Source: Lingula anatina
Taxonomy: Eukaryota; Brachiopoda; Lingulata; Lingulida; Lingulidae
Reading direction: 5' to 3'
DNA length: 34,962 bases
NCBI RefSeq assembly: GCF_001039355.2
Contig: NW_019774624.1
Location: 190,551-225,512, forward strand
Part shown: positions 9,147-20,740 of the stretch, in pieces
How positions within the stretch are numbered: position 1 is the first letter of the stretch
Layout of the letters: the number at the start of each line of letters is the position of its first letter
Position numbers and translations under genes: made by a program
Notes under the pieces: generated by a model
What the model saw: only the letters and a program-made list of their open reading frames with translations
Database searches by the model: none
Told to the model about the DNA's origin: nothing

Positions 9147-12100
9147 CTAATAGGTCAGCTGACGTATCACATCTGTAATCCAGTCAATGTAGGATGAGAC
9201 TCGCGTGTACACACTAGGCTGTCCTTGGCAACCCTGTGGCCCCCATGACGTCACTCCAGCGAGAGTATAACGAGAACCAACTTTGCAAACCAATGGTCCT
9301 CCGGAATCGCCCTATTAGATTAAAAAAGAACATCTTTGAGTGGCTTGAATTGTGTTATTATAAAAAAAAACTTAAATGGGTTTCATAAATCTGGCCTGGA
9401 CTGTTGTTAATTGGTAACAAAGTTTGAAATTGTTGGAAGATGCTGCAGAAAAATGTTAGTACATATCGGATATTACATCCTCCGAATAATTGTCCAACAT
9501 TAGGCATCGTTTGCTGCAGATGGTAATATGAAAAGCTTTAGTCCCAAAATGTGAATTATTATTTAAATTATTTCTTATTTTATTTGTTTATATAATGATT
9601 TAAATCACTAGTACTTATTAATACTTACATGACATGCACTCTGGTAGCCATATCCAATACAGATATGTGTGTCAAAGATCCTGTTGGCGCTCCATTCTCT
9701 CACACATTCCGCTTTGGTGCGGACTTCCATACGCACTTCGTTCAAAACATCGGGGTCTCCGGTACCTGAAAAAAAGAATGACATGTCTTGCAACGTTCGT
9801 GTAGACTACAGTTTCTTTAGTTTTAATTTGAATAAATGATTTTATTTCACTACCAATGCCTTAATTGGTTGTTGGGAAACAACTGTTATAAATAGTAAAG
9901 AAAAACGTGAAGGAAGTCAATAACCCTCTGATACCTCCCACTCCTGTCATACAGACAACAGGAAATATAGTTTTACACAGAATGAAGAGCCTTTGAATAT
10001 CAATACAACCACTTTGATATCATTAAGTCTTATTTTATTTAATGAAGCAATCGACTTTGTAATGTGTTGTTCTATTTCGCAGAATCCAAAAAAACCGGGC
10101 ATCCCTCCAAAACAAACAGCGAAACCGGATACGTCACACCTTGCTAATTTATGTGATAGTTACCTAATGTAGCTCCCCATCCTGTGATGAAACAATTAGG
10201 ATTCCTGTGGAAACACTGGTTTTTGGACGCCAGACATGCGGTTTGGATGTAGGTACCAAGCGGCACATCCGAGTCCAGTTCTAACAGAGCGATGTCATTG
10301 CGTGCACCGCCGTAATAATAGAACTGCGGATGCTGAAATCGAAATGGAAAAATTTCAAAACGAAATACTGTGATACAGGCGAGAGCAGATTGTGTGTGTG
10401 TGTGTGTGGGAGGGGGGGGGGGGGGGGGTAAGAAGGTTCGTATCATTACATCTGACTCCACTTCCAAAAAAGCGAATTTTATCGTACCTACCACAGTAAT
10501 AATAAACTGTGAAGGCTAAAAGTTTGTTTAGAAATATATTGTTTAATTGTACATTTGAGATACTTAAGCGACTTTCACACTGTCAGTGGATAACATCTCC
10601 AGATATTGAAAATAGTAACATTTATTGAAAGCATTCTCTCATACAACCAGGCTAAATTAAAACAAAACCGCACCGTTTGCTGACTTTGTAATAAATTTGT
10701 AGAAAAAATATATTCACTCCGAAATCAAAATAGTATAAATATTCAGAATATAATGATACAGGCAAGTCCAGATGGACGCTAGATGAGGGCACCTCAATTT
10801 TAAATAATTTTCAACTATTATGCCATAATTTACCTAAATTTGTCGTGACAGATTGTAGATATTGAACTTACCTTAATAATGCGTATTACTCGACGTATCT
10901 CTTCTTTGCCCGAGTCCTGACTGATGCGATGTTCCCCAAGGACCACTCGCCAGTTGACTGGGTTATCAAAGCCGGGTCTGTTGGAGAAATATGTAAGCTG
11001 TTTCTGAATTTGTAGTGTCTTAAAAAGTTTCATTTATCCATATTTATATTTGGATCTGGGTAAATGATTGATTTGATGATTACCCTTAACATCGGTAATA
11101 TTTTTGTAATATTCTTTTTTCATTATTCTACCCTAATAGACTTTAAATAATCTGCCACAACACGCATAAAAATACAGAACTTTGAAGTTAAAGTGATTCC
11201 ACGGTTTGAGATTTTTTTTGTAACTCTATTTAAAAAGCAAATAAAATCTATAACAGAAGCAATAGGCACGTATGACAGAGGAGAGTCATCTCAACTTACT
11301 GATACACACAATGCGCCGCCGTCAAGATCCACTTCGGGGTTATCAGCGTACCGCCACACTGGTGCTTCCACCGAATCTCTTCCCCGTATCCACTGTACCC
11401 CTCTTTAAGCTGAAGGGACGCCTGCCAGGGCCACGTGTTGGGTCTGGCCTCCCGTCCCCAGATGATAGGCTGGGGCCGGCTGTTGTTGGTGGACGGCTGT
11501 ACTTGAAGGTTGTTGTTTTGGAGGTAAGGATAACCACATGTGCCTATTGGAGAAATAACCATAGTTGACCTGACTTGACACGTGGAGTTTTTTATTGTGA
11601 CCAGTGTTGCAGGGCTATATATTCTAATTTTACCAGCGTAGCAATGCTGTGATATTACTGTATACAGTGGATGTAGATATATTTGTTAAACGTTCAGGAG
11701 TGGGTGTTTTTCTCTGAAACATATGAACTCATTTGTTGACAAAAATTTAACTGCTCACAGTGTAACTTTCTTGCGTTATTTGATGTATAGTTCTTAAAGT
11801 AGATGCGATCAATGCCTCAATTGTACTCGATTTTTACATTGCACTTTGACTATCCTGTTTCCCCTTTTCCATTAGGTAAGTGCTGTTATACTTACACTTT
11901 CCACGTCTCCCGAGCTGCAAACAAAACCCGTCCGGGTCGCTGCACTTTCCTCCTGGCTGCGGTGTCTCGTTGTCTTCTTCCTCACACTTGCACGCCTTGG
12001 CGCAGTTCACCAACATCCAGCCTGGGTTGGTCTCGCACTGGTTGTCCATGGCCCACCATTTACAATCCTTGTCACTTCCGTAGGTGTTTTTACATGTTCC

Positions 12101-15100
12101 TTTACGGCAGCCATCTTTGCTGCAGGCGTCCGTGTCCTTCTGGACGCATTTGGGGTTGCAGGCCTTGTGGCAGTTTTCCAACATCCAGTTAGGATTGTTG
12201 TCGCATTCTCCACGATTTGCCCAGCGAGAACACTGAGCGTCGTCGCCATAATCGTTCACGCACGCCTTGTCACTACCACAGTCCTCTGGTTTGCAGGCTT
12301 TACGGCAGTTTTGCAACATCCAACTCGGGTTTGCCTCGCATTCTCCTCTTCGAGCCCAGTATTCGCATTCTTGGTCGTTTGGGTGCTTGTTCTCGGCACA
12401 GTCACCCTTGTCGGTTTTGCCTTGGTCGGTATTGCCGCCGTTGTTTGACCCATCGCCGCCACCACCCGTACACACTTTGCACGATTTCTTGCAGTGTTCA
12501 AGCATAAAACTTGGATTGACTCTACACTGATCTGTTCTTGCCCACGACTCGCATTTGCTATCGGGATAGGTGTTGCGACAATTGGATGATTCCACTGAAA
12601 GATAAAAATAATATATTTGTGTACCGTTATAAAAGCGTGTAATGTTCTCTGACATTTAGGCTGTTGGCTTGCCACTTATTCAATCTACATGATTGTTAAA
12701 TGTCATTTATAACCATTCTAGGAATTCCTTTCTCACACATTTCTTATAGCAGATATCTAGAGTATGGAAATTATTAAATCATTGTTGCATTCACTCGTGC
12801 AACGTACCACAAAACTTGCAAATCTTTTACTGTGCATTGCTCACACATACTGGTCATTCGAACGCAGTTGGTTTCCTTGATTTGATAGTCGCGACAGAAA
12901 CAAATTTCGATTTTTGTATTTTTTCAAAAATGTAGCAGTAAAAGCTACCTCTGGTCTGACGTGTTGTAGTTCTCGGCGGAGCACGTGTAGTCGCACGTGT
13001 CGTCGCACGTGCAGTTGCACGTGTCGGTCTCGGTGGGCGTGTCCTAGGTGCAACGACTGTTGTCTTTCTAGGTGGTTGTGTATTAGTCCCAGGCCTGCTT
13101 CTTGGCTTTAGGTCTTCCAGGGTCATTCCTGTACGAAAAAGGTCACCTTTATTTATTGTAAATAGGCTGGATCAGGGGGGCTACTTAATTAATGCAGACA
13201 ATTATGTAATTGAAAAGAATTGATGGGTGAAAAAGGCGTGAAACGTTTTCGCAGAAAGAAATCCAGTAAAAAAAGATTAAATGGAAATAAAAATGTAAAA
13301 GACAAGATAAAGCATTTTAAAAATCTACCAATATTTGTGTTGGGAAATAATTTTCAAGAAGAAGGAAATGGTAACAGCCTTTATAAAACAAGACACAGGC
13401 AACCGTTCCCAACTTCATCCCATACCTGGCTGAAGAGCTAGCCTTTGCAGATACTCCAATTCAGTGAGACTAGCCGGAGCAGGGTTTCTTACAGAGGCTC
13501 CCTCTCGCGGTGGGCCTGCCGCGACACTGGGCGCCCCAGCGCTACGGTAGAATCCGGCTGGTCCCTTCAGAGTAAGACCAGGAGGACCAGACTGTCGGTA
13601 CCCCGGGGGTGCAGCTTGGGCATGCTCCGTGGATCCGGCGCGTGCGTGACCAGGGGGTCCTCTGAACCGCAAACCGTGTCTACCTCTCCTTAAATGCCGG
13701 GATCCCCGTTCACCGTGCCCTCTACGCCGATGATGGTGTCTTCGTCTAGGTTGGGGAGTTGTCGCGTTATCATCATCTTCTCCCCCAAATCTTGGCTGAG
13801 TCCCAGGTGGTGAGGGACCGCGATCCTGGGTACGGACCCCTGGTGGCCCCACCGGGGCAGGGCTTGGCGGGTGCGCTGGCTTTAGGAGAAGAAAACTAGG
13901 CATCGGACTTGGCGGTTCGGCTAGCATTAGGCTCTGGGGTCCGATGGGGATGCCGTTGTCGTCGACGGAGAAGGTTGGGAGAGTTGGAGGTGGCTGAAAG
14001 AGGATCCGCCCCTGAGGACCCAAAAGACGACTCTCCTGTTGGGCACCGGTGATTGGGTCACTAAGGATCAGACATAATACCTAAAAATCAAATAGAAATA
14101 TTTGATAATAATAATAATAATAATAATAATGTTTATTCTTGCAATTACAAGTTGGATTTTACATATTCGTTATGAAAGAGTGATAAATTTTTAAAACCCA
14201 ATCTAATGAATTTCCTTTAGCATTCTAATAATAATAATAATAATAACAGGAGGAGGATTTTTATCATTATTTACAATTCTTCCATAATTGTACACAGTTA
14301 AGGTTGACGATTATAGGAAGTTATGTTTTTGGGTGTTGTAATTACAACATAGGAGGAATCGAATCGAGGAAGTGGGATTCTATCACCTTCCGACTTATTA
14401 TCACTTCAGTTGACAAAAGCCAAACGCAGGCATGAATCTCTAAAACTTTATCTATGAGGGGCGTTGATGACGCGCATTAATCAAACAATGACCAATTACA
14501 TGTACAAATGGTGTCTCTATAAGTTTAATTTTTTGGTAAACACAAAAAATTGGGCTTGGACATGCCAAGTATTTTAAATAATAATGAAATAAAAAAAAAT
14601 TACATTTGCCACCCATTTTCGTCAGTCACACAAGTTAATTTCCATGGGGGGAAGGCATTATCGATGACAAACACTAATCTTAAACGTGTTAGATTTAACA
14701 CTAAACATGACCTATGTCACGACAGAGACATGCTGCTATCCTCTGATACTTATACACGATTCAAGACAGATTCAAGACAGGATATGTGTCACAAAATATT
14801 TGTCTAATTCTTTAATCAATTTGACCTTTATGGCTGAAACTGTTTGACGACTCTCTTGTAGTCGTCCACGTTCTACCCACCTCTACCCAGCTCCACTAAA
14901 AAAGAATAAACACTGAGCTGTTTCCAACTTTTCTTAAAATATTGCTAGCCCCTATCTCTCTCTTGAGCTACCCCCTCCCCCTAAAAAGCTTTCCTCTTCT
15001 ACTCCATTTAAAATCTACAAATATCTTTTGTTACACAATAAATAATACATTTAAAATTTGGTTTTTCTTAGAATTGTTTGAAATAAAGCTGTTTTTTAAT

Positions 15101-16538
15101 CTTTTAATTCCTGTTCAAAATCCGTTCCACAACATGGCTTTTAAGAAAAAAAAAAAAAACGCATTCTGTCGTATTCTTCAAATCCTTAAATACCGTTATC
15201 GCATCTTGTATCTGATTGTTGGGAAACAAACTGGCTTTGACGTTTTTCGTATTCGATTACAGTGACACACTCCTAGCTGAAATGGAAATGGACTTGTCCC
15301 GGTATTAACTTGTCTTTCTTTTTCATAAAATGTCTAACACATCGTCCACCAGAGAGCTTTGTATGTTTTGGTGGCACAATTTCCATTATAGCAATTACTT
15401 GCCCCGGTATTAACTTGTCTTTCTTTTTCATAAAATGTTTAACACATCGTCCACCAGAGCGCTTTGTTTGTTTTGGTGGCACAATTTCCATTATAGCCGT
15501 TACTTTTCTCGCTATGACCTGCCAGGCTATGCGATCCCATGTGGTTCTAAATTGTTTGATTTAATTTTGCCATTCAGTTAAACAAAACAGAGAAACTATA
15601 TCGCGTGTGAGTTGGTAAGTCTACGAACCCTTGTTAATAAACTCCACCACCATTTCGTTTTATGACTAAATTGTACGTTTTGGTGTGGGAGTCTTATTTG
15701 GCTACGTCTTGCCCAGTGTAGGGGACAGGGTCAATGATTACAATATTACCCACCGAGTACTAACGCCCAGTACGCGCTATTTGTTTGCATGTCCGAATTC
15801 TTTATCTCTGAATGCGTCACGTCTTCGACGTGCGTTCGTTCAGTGCGTTAGCCGAATGCTTAAACAATCTTGACCCTGGTTTGGAATGATAAGGAAGTTT
15901 GTGTCGTCAAGTGCTTTTTCACTGCCCACCGCCAACTAGTAGACCTTACCGGTACTTCCGTTTATTTTATTTTTTTAATTATTAAACCTTCTTAGACAAT
16001 CTTAGGTTTTCTACATGATTGTATTTTTCTTTATATATATATAATATATAATGTTTATATATATATATATATATATTACTTTTCTCGCTATGACCTGCCA
16101 GGCTATGCGATCCCATGTGGTTCTAAATTGTTTGATTTAATTTTGCCATTCAGTTAAACAAAACAGAGAAACTATATCGCGTGTGAGTTGGTAAGTCTAC
16201 GAACCCTTGTTAATGAACTCCACCACCATTTCGTTTTATGACTAAATTGTACGTTTTGGTGTGGGAGTCTTATTTGGCTACGTCTTGCCCAGTGTAGGGG
16301 ACAGGGTCAATGATTACAATATTACCCACCGAGTACTAACGCCCAGTACGCGCTGTTTGTTTGCATGTCCGAATTCTTTATCTCTGAATGCGTCACGTCT
16401 TCGACGTGCGTTCGTTCAGTGCGTTAGCCGAATGCTTAAACAATCTTGACCCTGGTTTGGAATGATAAGGAAGTTTGTGTCGTCAAGTGCTTTTTCACTG
16501 CCCACCGCCAACTAGTAGACCTTACCGATTGTATTTTT

Positions 16539-16591
<53 letters not shown>

Positions 16592-18039
16592 GTTCAAAAT
16601 TGTTCTTGTGACTTTGTTGAAATTCAATAGCAAACTAACAAAAAAATTCTTATTGAACGTTGTACTTGAATTTATCCTACAAAGTTAATATCTGTGTCGC
16701 AATTCGTTATTAAAGAAAACCCTAGTCTTGATAGAAAATTTGAACTAATACCCGAAAATTATTTCACAGGAAATAAGGCTAAATAAAGGGGAACCCACTT
16801 GGTGACAGTAAGATTGATGACACCGGATTTAATCAAGTACCGGATCTTCACAGCCAACTCCGGGCATAACACAGTGAAAGACCATTGGAAAATACGCAGG
16901 GGTTAAAATATCTTTTATTTGTTTTGGCCTCTTCTGTGCCTACAAAACCACTATTTGAAATGAAAACAAAGAATTTGCCATGTCTTTTTTTTCTTACACC
17001 TCAGGTAACCCTGTGTTTTGACTTACGTTCCTTGACTTTCGGAAGAGAGATTTGGTGCATTTTTTTCCTGTCTCCTGTCGCGAGATACAATTATGAATAC
17101 ATTTCCATTCATGATGTGCTTGCTGTTTAAGTAAAACCAAGCTAATCAATTATTATTTTACGTTTATGACATTAACATGATATCCAAGAAGTTATGTCTT
17201 TTTTTAATGAAAATGGATAAATATTATGTTTGCAATTAAGTAATTAATTAAGTACACTGCGCGATCAATGTGGTTTAAGTATGGCGTTTTCAAACCACTA
17301 ATTTGAGATGGTGAGGAAATGATTCATCGCATGGAAAGCTTAAAATGATTTAAAAAGTAACTCCTACTCCTGCTTACACTAAACCCATATATGATTTAAC
17401 GATTTTCCAATATTTTTGAGTCTACAATTTATAACAATGAGGTCAACATCTCTTTGGATTTGTTGTTGTGCTTTTAATCAAATAAGCATCCGTGTGACTT
17501 AAAGGAGGTCGTGGGCCCATTTATAGCAGGTTGGCAAAAGTGTTACGTTATTATTTTTCGGTCTGTTTATTGCATTTAGTTTATTGGACCTGACAGGACA
17601 TGTGGTTCTACTCTAAGCTATTTTAAAACATTTGGTTCTCTGTTTTTATTCCTATACACGGGCAACTTTATACTGTATATATAGACCCGTGATAATGAGG
17701 CAAATTTCTGATCGTTATCCCACTATAAATGGTACTGTGCTACCTTCTAAACGAATCTTTATACACCTCATTTTCATTCTTCTGCTTTCTTTTGGTTTTG
17801 ACCCCATAAAGAGTTAGATCATCCACCGAGGCTATATTAGTCCTATTACTGGAGCGAGGCATAGTTTACCTGTCGTTAATATTAGGTTATACGCTATAGA
17901 ATTTGCCCCCCCTCTCTCTCTCTCTCTCTCTCTTCAGCTGCCTCTCTTTCTCTCTCCTGTACCTCAAAAAATATAATTACATGTAGATATGACACATGGG
18001 TAGAAACTCTGTACTTACAACACTGCAAAGCCCAATCAT
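9147..18039 (-). CDS. Secreted ShKT-domain serine protease (S1), 9 coding exons
   Basis: Proposed minus-strand join, 5' to 3': 18039..18019, 14080..13426, 13128..12949, 12594..11896, 11543..11300, 10977..10872, 10332..10164, 9765..9629, 9311..9147. This gives 791 residues with every junction in phase. The signal peptide ([20 protein letters not shown]) is split by intron 1. Then come a Pro/Gly/Arg-rich region (about 25-225) with a His/Arg cluster, a Thr/Arg/Pro linker (about 226-285), four six-cysteine ShKT domains (about 291-490), and an S1 protease. Triad: H596 in TAAHC, D648 in NDIALLEL, S740 in GDSGGPL. The residue at the trypsin-189 position is Ser, and Ser replaces Gly at 226 (QPSVYTRV), so chymotrypsin/elastase-like rather than trypsin-like specificity is inferred. 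The mature N-terminus would be IIWG, but the preceding residue is Pro, not Arg or Lys. ShKT modules joined to proteases are known in cnidarians, echinoderms and other invertebrates. The substrate is unknown. Confidence 0.87.
10391..10428. repeat. (TG)n and poly(G) tract in a protease intron
   Basis: Ten or so TG units followed by a long G-run, in the intron between the exons ending at 10872 and starting at 10332 (minus strand). It lies just upstream, in transcript sense, of the acceptor at 10333. Confidence 0.85.
15298..15507. repeat. 105-bp direct tandem repeat, two copies
   Basis: Unit 1 starts at about 15298 and unit 2 at about 15403; they differ by a handful of substitutions. The period is a multiple of three, and the minus strand stays open across both units, encoding a 35-residue repeat (core [19 protein letters not shown] in one unit, R for K in the other). 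Differences between units include amino-acid changes and no stop. I do not recognise the peptide, and no start or splice context supports it as a gene. Confidence 0.8.
15500..16527. repeat. 452-bp direct duplication (15500-15951 and 16076-16527)
   Basis: The two copies are collinear with no indel, and I see only two substitutions by eye. Copy A is followed by 66 bases that copy B lacks; then both share the tail GATTGTATTTTTCTTTATAT leading into TA repeats. A TA microsatellite (about 16033-16075) separates the copies and another (about 16542-16588) follows copy B. This could be a very recent tandem duplication or two alleles joined at a TA microsatellite during assembly. Confidence 0.9.
16542..16588. 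repeat. (TA)n microsatellite
   Basis: About 23 TA units directly after the second copy of the 452-bp duplication. A shorter, interrupted TA tract precedes that copy at about 16033-16075. Confidence 0.95.
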
Positions 18040-18084
18040 CTTTAACCGGGAAAAGGCTTAATTCTATCACAGGCGTCTCCTTCA
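18019..18084 (-). other. First coding exon of the protease, with possible upstream acceptor
   Basis: Read on the minus strand, TTTTCAG ends at 18085 and a consensus donor, GTAAGTAC, begins at 18018, framing a 66-base exon. The ATG at 18039-18037 begins seven codons (MIGLCSV) that run straight into exon 2 and complete a signal peptide. The 45 bases before the ATG would be 5' UTR. A different frame is also open through this exon, but it hits a stop in exon 2, so the signal-peptide frame is preferred. Confidence 0.75.
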
Positions 18085-19324
18085 CTGAAAATGAATGAAA
18101 GTACTTAAACCGTGCCAGCCGCTTTGTGCCAGCAGCTTCTGTGACCTGTCTTGTTTCTGTTTCTGTGTTCGTCTCGAATGTCTCAAGAAGTGTTTAATGC
18201 TTGAACACGATACCGCGTGTTTTTATAGCGTCTCGACCTTCCGCGTGTGGTGAACGGCGTTGGCGTTGTTGTGAGGTCATTCGGCAATTATTGTGTTAAA
18301 GTCAAATACCTTTGTCTTTGAACAAGTGTCATTTCCCAACAAACATTGTGGAGACTGAAAGGTATGTCTCCACGATGAGTCAAATAAAAAGGGCCAGTAC
18401 TGATATAACTATTTTTTAACGTTAGCGTGTTTTGACTTCTACTGTTAAAAGTGACATGAATTACATTGTCTTAATTGGTATTTTGCACTCAAGAATAATT
18501 AAAACATGTATATCACCGTTTTGAACCGTGTTTGAATGAGAATAATACTTAAACACAAGAGTGCTTAACTCATGAAAATGAATTTAAGGAGAGTTTTTTT
18601 TACAATGTTTTCCTTGGAAATTAATTAAATGAAGCTCCCCTTCACAAAAATGCAGTCAAAAAGTATGAAGAGATTTCATAACCTAAAACGTTTATACTGG
18701 CCTTTGTCTAATATTGCCAGTTCACACTGGAAGTTCTGCCATGTCGAAAGCTAAGATTATTCTAGAATGCAATAATTACATGAATAATCATATAACGTAG
18801 GCCTATCATCTAAAAACTAGATTCCTAACAAATTTAAGCACCGCTCTTTGTATTGCCAAAACACCAGGGCCCGGTTTCATCAAGGCTGGATAGGCTATCC
18901 TGTGGATAACACTATCCATGGTATAAATCTCTTATTCTCTGGATAGTTATCCTCTGTGTAAATTTGTGTTTCATAAATGCTGGATAAAGAGCATGATAGT
19001 AATACAATGGATAAAAATTTATCCAATACCATATTTGGAAAAAGACATTCCCATAATGCAGTTGGTTGCTATAAACATTATAAGAGCCATGATAGTTGCT
19101 AACAAAAAGTGGTCTATACCATATTTGGAAAATAAATAACCCATAATAAACAATATTCTAAGTATATTTCAAGATGGTACATTCATTAAAATAATGGGGA
19201 AAATATCTACAGGATATTTTAGTGTCAGTGTCAATAACACATCACATTGCATTAGTTGTGCCTCATGCAATGTTTACACAGATTTGCAGTTGAAGGGCAA
19301 GGTCGTGACATAATTTCTAACAAA

Positions 19325-19411
19325 ATGGCTGACTTGGCACATTTGGCAGATTCTGTCAATAGCAGTGTAGACATTTTTCGTCGATTTAAAAGGTATGTTT
19401 TAGTAAAATAA
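19325..19411 (+). other. Short open frame inside the Harbinger-like element
   Basis: A 28-codon frame (MADLAHLADSVNSSVDIFRR, then FKRYVLVK) on the strand opposite the transposase fragment, with a donor-like AGGTATGT near its end. It may be a relic of the first exon of the accessory gene that Harbinger elements often carry, or chance. No family is recognised. Confidence 0.25.
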
Positions 19412-19617
19412 AGATAATTGGTCTCTCAGGGAGATTGCATGGGTTTTGTTCGTAGCAGGCACGATGTCAACTTTGATAAAGTCTGTTATGTAATCTATTG
19501 ATTCAGCATCACTTAAATCATCAAAAGCAAACATACATCTTCTAAAATTCTCTTTCTTATCATTCTACACCTGTGAAATCTCATAGGATTTACTTCCAAA
19601 GCAAACAGGTTCGCCAT
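19400..19617 (-). pseudogene. Truncated Harbinger-type transposase N-terminus
   Basis: From an ATG at 19617 the minus strand reads MANLFALEVNPMRF and on to an RKR-rich stretch. After a frame shift near 19555 it continues as ENFRRCMFAFDDLSDAESID and ends with THAISLRDQLSLFY at a stop (19400-19402). The FRR...F then HAIS..DQL pattern resembles the start of animal Harbinger transposases before the DDE core. The DDE catalytic region is absent. The assignment is by motif memory only. Confidence 0.5.
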
Positions 19618-20360
19618 TTTTGATGATTTAACAGCATGATAGCAGATTTATCCCACCTATTTCGAGCGGACAACTTTATCCTCTGGATAAGCTGATTTAT
19701 CCCCTGGATAACGCTACCCACTGTTGATGAAACGCACTATCCTCTGGACAGCTCTATCCAGAGGAGAGCGGCCATTTTTAGCCATAGGATAGCGCTATCC
19801 AGCCTTGATGAAACCGGACCCAGATTATAATTAACATTTTGATGAGGTAATTGTAATACTAACAGTACAGACGACGAATTTATGAAGAAATAGAAAAATA
19901 GCGTTTTAAAAAACAGTTACGTATTTTACTTGTGCATTAATTTGAATTTAATCATTAAATATTAGTATTAATTGTTATTCTATTGTGATATGAGGCGAAA
20001 CTGTGGAACCATGACCGACAAAAAAGAAACGCGTGGGCCTATCGGGCCGGGTGCAGTGGAGAATTTAAAAAAAGGCAAAAGGAGAAAAAAAGAATGGTGC
20101 AATTACTGTTAATATTTTAATTTGTTTGAAAACAATACGGTATCCTTGTTTAACCCTCTTAGACGGGTGTTTTCAGTTTAAATAGTCCAAAATTAGCAGT
20201 TCTTAAAATAGTTAATTAGAGATTGGTATCAGTAGGCTATATTTATGGCCGGACCAGGATCTAATTGGTGTTGTTCTGGATATTTGGTTACCCTGGGATC
20301 GTTAGGTAGGATTGTTTGCACTGGAAACTCGGTTTTCCAGTTTACATGCATGAACGTCTG

Positions 20361-20740
20361 ATTCAGTTTGAAAACAAATTCTTTCTCAAAGGCATAGTTG
20401 GTGAATTAATTGTCTCGAAGTATCCATGAAACGGGAATTTATCACAATGCCATGAGTTTTCCTTCGATATCTGGTATGAACTTCATTCATTTAGGCCTAT
20501 TCACAACATTTAGGCTTATTCAAAAAAATCCATTTCTTCTATTTCAAAGGTTTAAAGAGGGCGAATTATTGTTTCGAAATATTCATGAAACGGATTTCAT
20601 CACAATATCATAGGTTTTCCTTCAATGTCCGATGTGAACCTCACCTTATTCATTCGTTCATTCATCCATCCATTCATTCATTTATTTAGGCCTGTTCAAA
20701 ACATTTCATTTCCCTAAAGTGAGTGTTCATCTCGTCAAGC
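20361..20740. repeat. Diverged tandem duplication upstream of SIRT5
   Basis: A unit of roughly 160 bases is repeated nearly twice: GTGAATTAATTGTCTCGAAG at 20401 corresponds to GCGAATTATTGTTTCGAAAT at 20561, each followed by CATGAAACGG, ATCACAAT and GTTTTCCTTC blocks in the same order and later by TTTAGGCCT. Short CATT repeats at about 20645-20685 expand the second unit. Confidence 0.65.

Larger units (their letters stand above)
14081..18018 (-). other. Intron 1 of the ShKT protease gene (3.9 kb)
   Basis: A long intron between the seven-codon first coding exon and exon 2. It holds (AAT)n tracts at about 14106-14130 and 14226-14244, a 105-bp tandem repeat (15298-15500), a near-identical 452-bp duplication (15500-16527) and TA microsatellites. 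Stretches 14245-15290 and 16590-17900 show no gene or repeat that I recognise; a CT-rich run lies at 17909-17957. Confidence 0.7.
18868..19820 (-). mobile_element. PIF/Harbinger-like DNA transposon remnant
   Basis: The 953-bp element has terminal inverted repeats GGCCCGGTTTCATCAAGGCT (left) and GGTCCGGTTTCATCAAGGCT (read from the right). They match over about 26 bases with one difference, and GGATA/TATCC motifs are scattered through the subterminal regions. It is flanked by CAG on each side (18865-18867 and 19821-19823), a 3-bp target duplication as expected for PIF/Harbinger. The minus strand inside carries a short coding fragment resembling the N-terminal part of a Harbinger transposase. 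Most of the transposase is missing, so it cannot move on its own. Confidence 0.75.

Noticed and set aside
11803-12530. Several plus-strand open frames opposite the ShKT exon
   Set aside because: They are antisense shadows of a long real exon; the minus strand shows conserved cysteine spacing and correct splice phases.
15685-16449. Two copies of a 62-codon plus-strand frame as a duplicated gene
   Set aside because: They repeat only because the 452-bp block is duplicated. There is no family match, no ATG start and no splice support.
17894-18085. 63-codon minus-strand frame as the start of the protease
   Set aside because: It runs through a strong donor into a CT/GA repeat, and its frame meets a stop in exon 2. 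Another frame of the same exon gives a perfect signal peptide.
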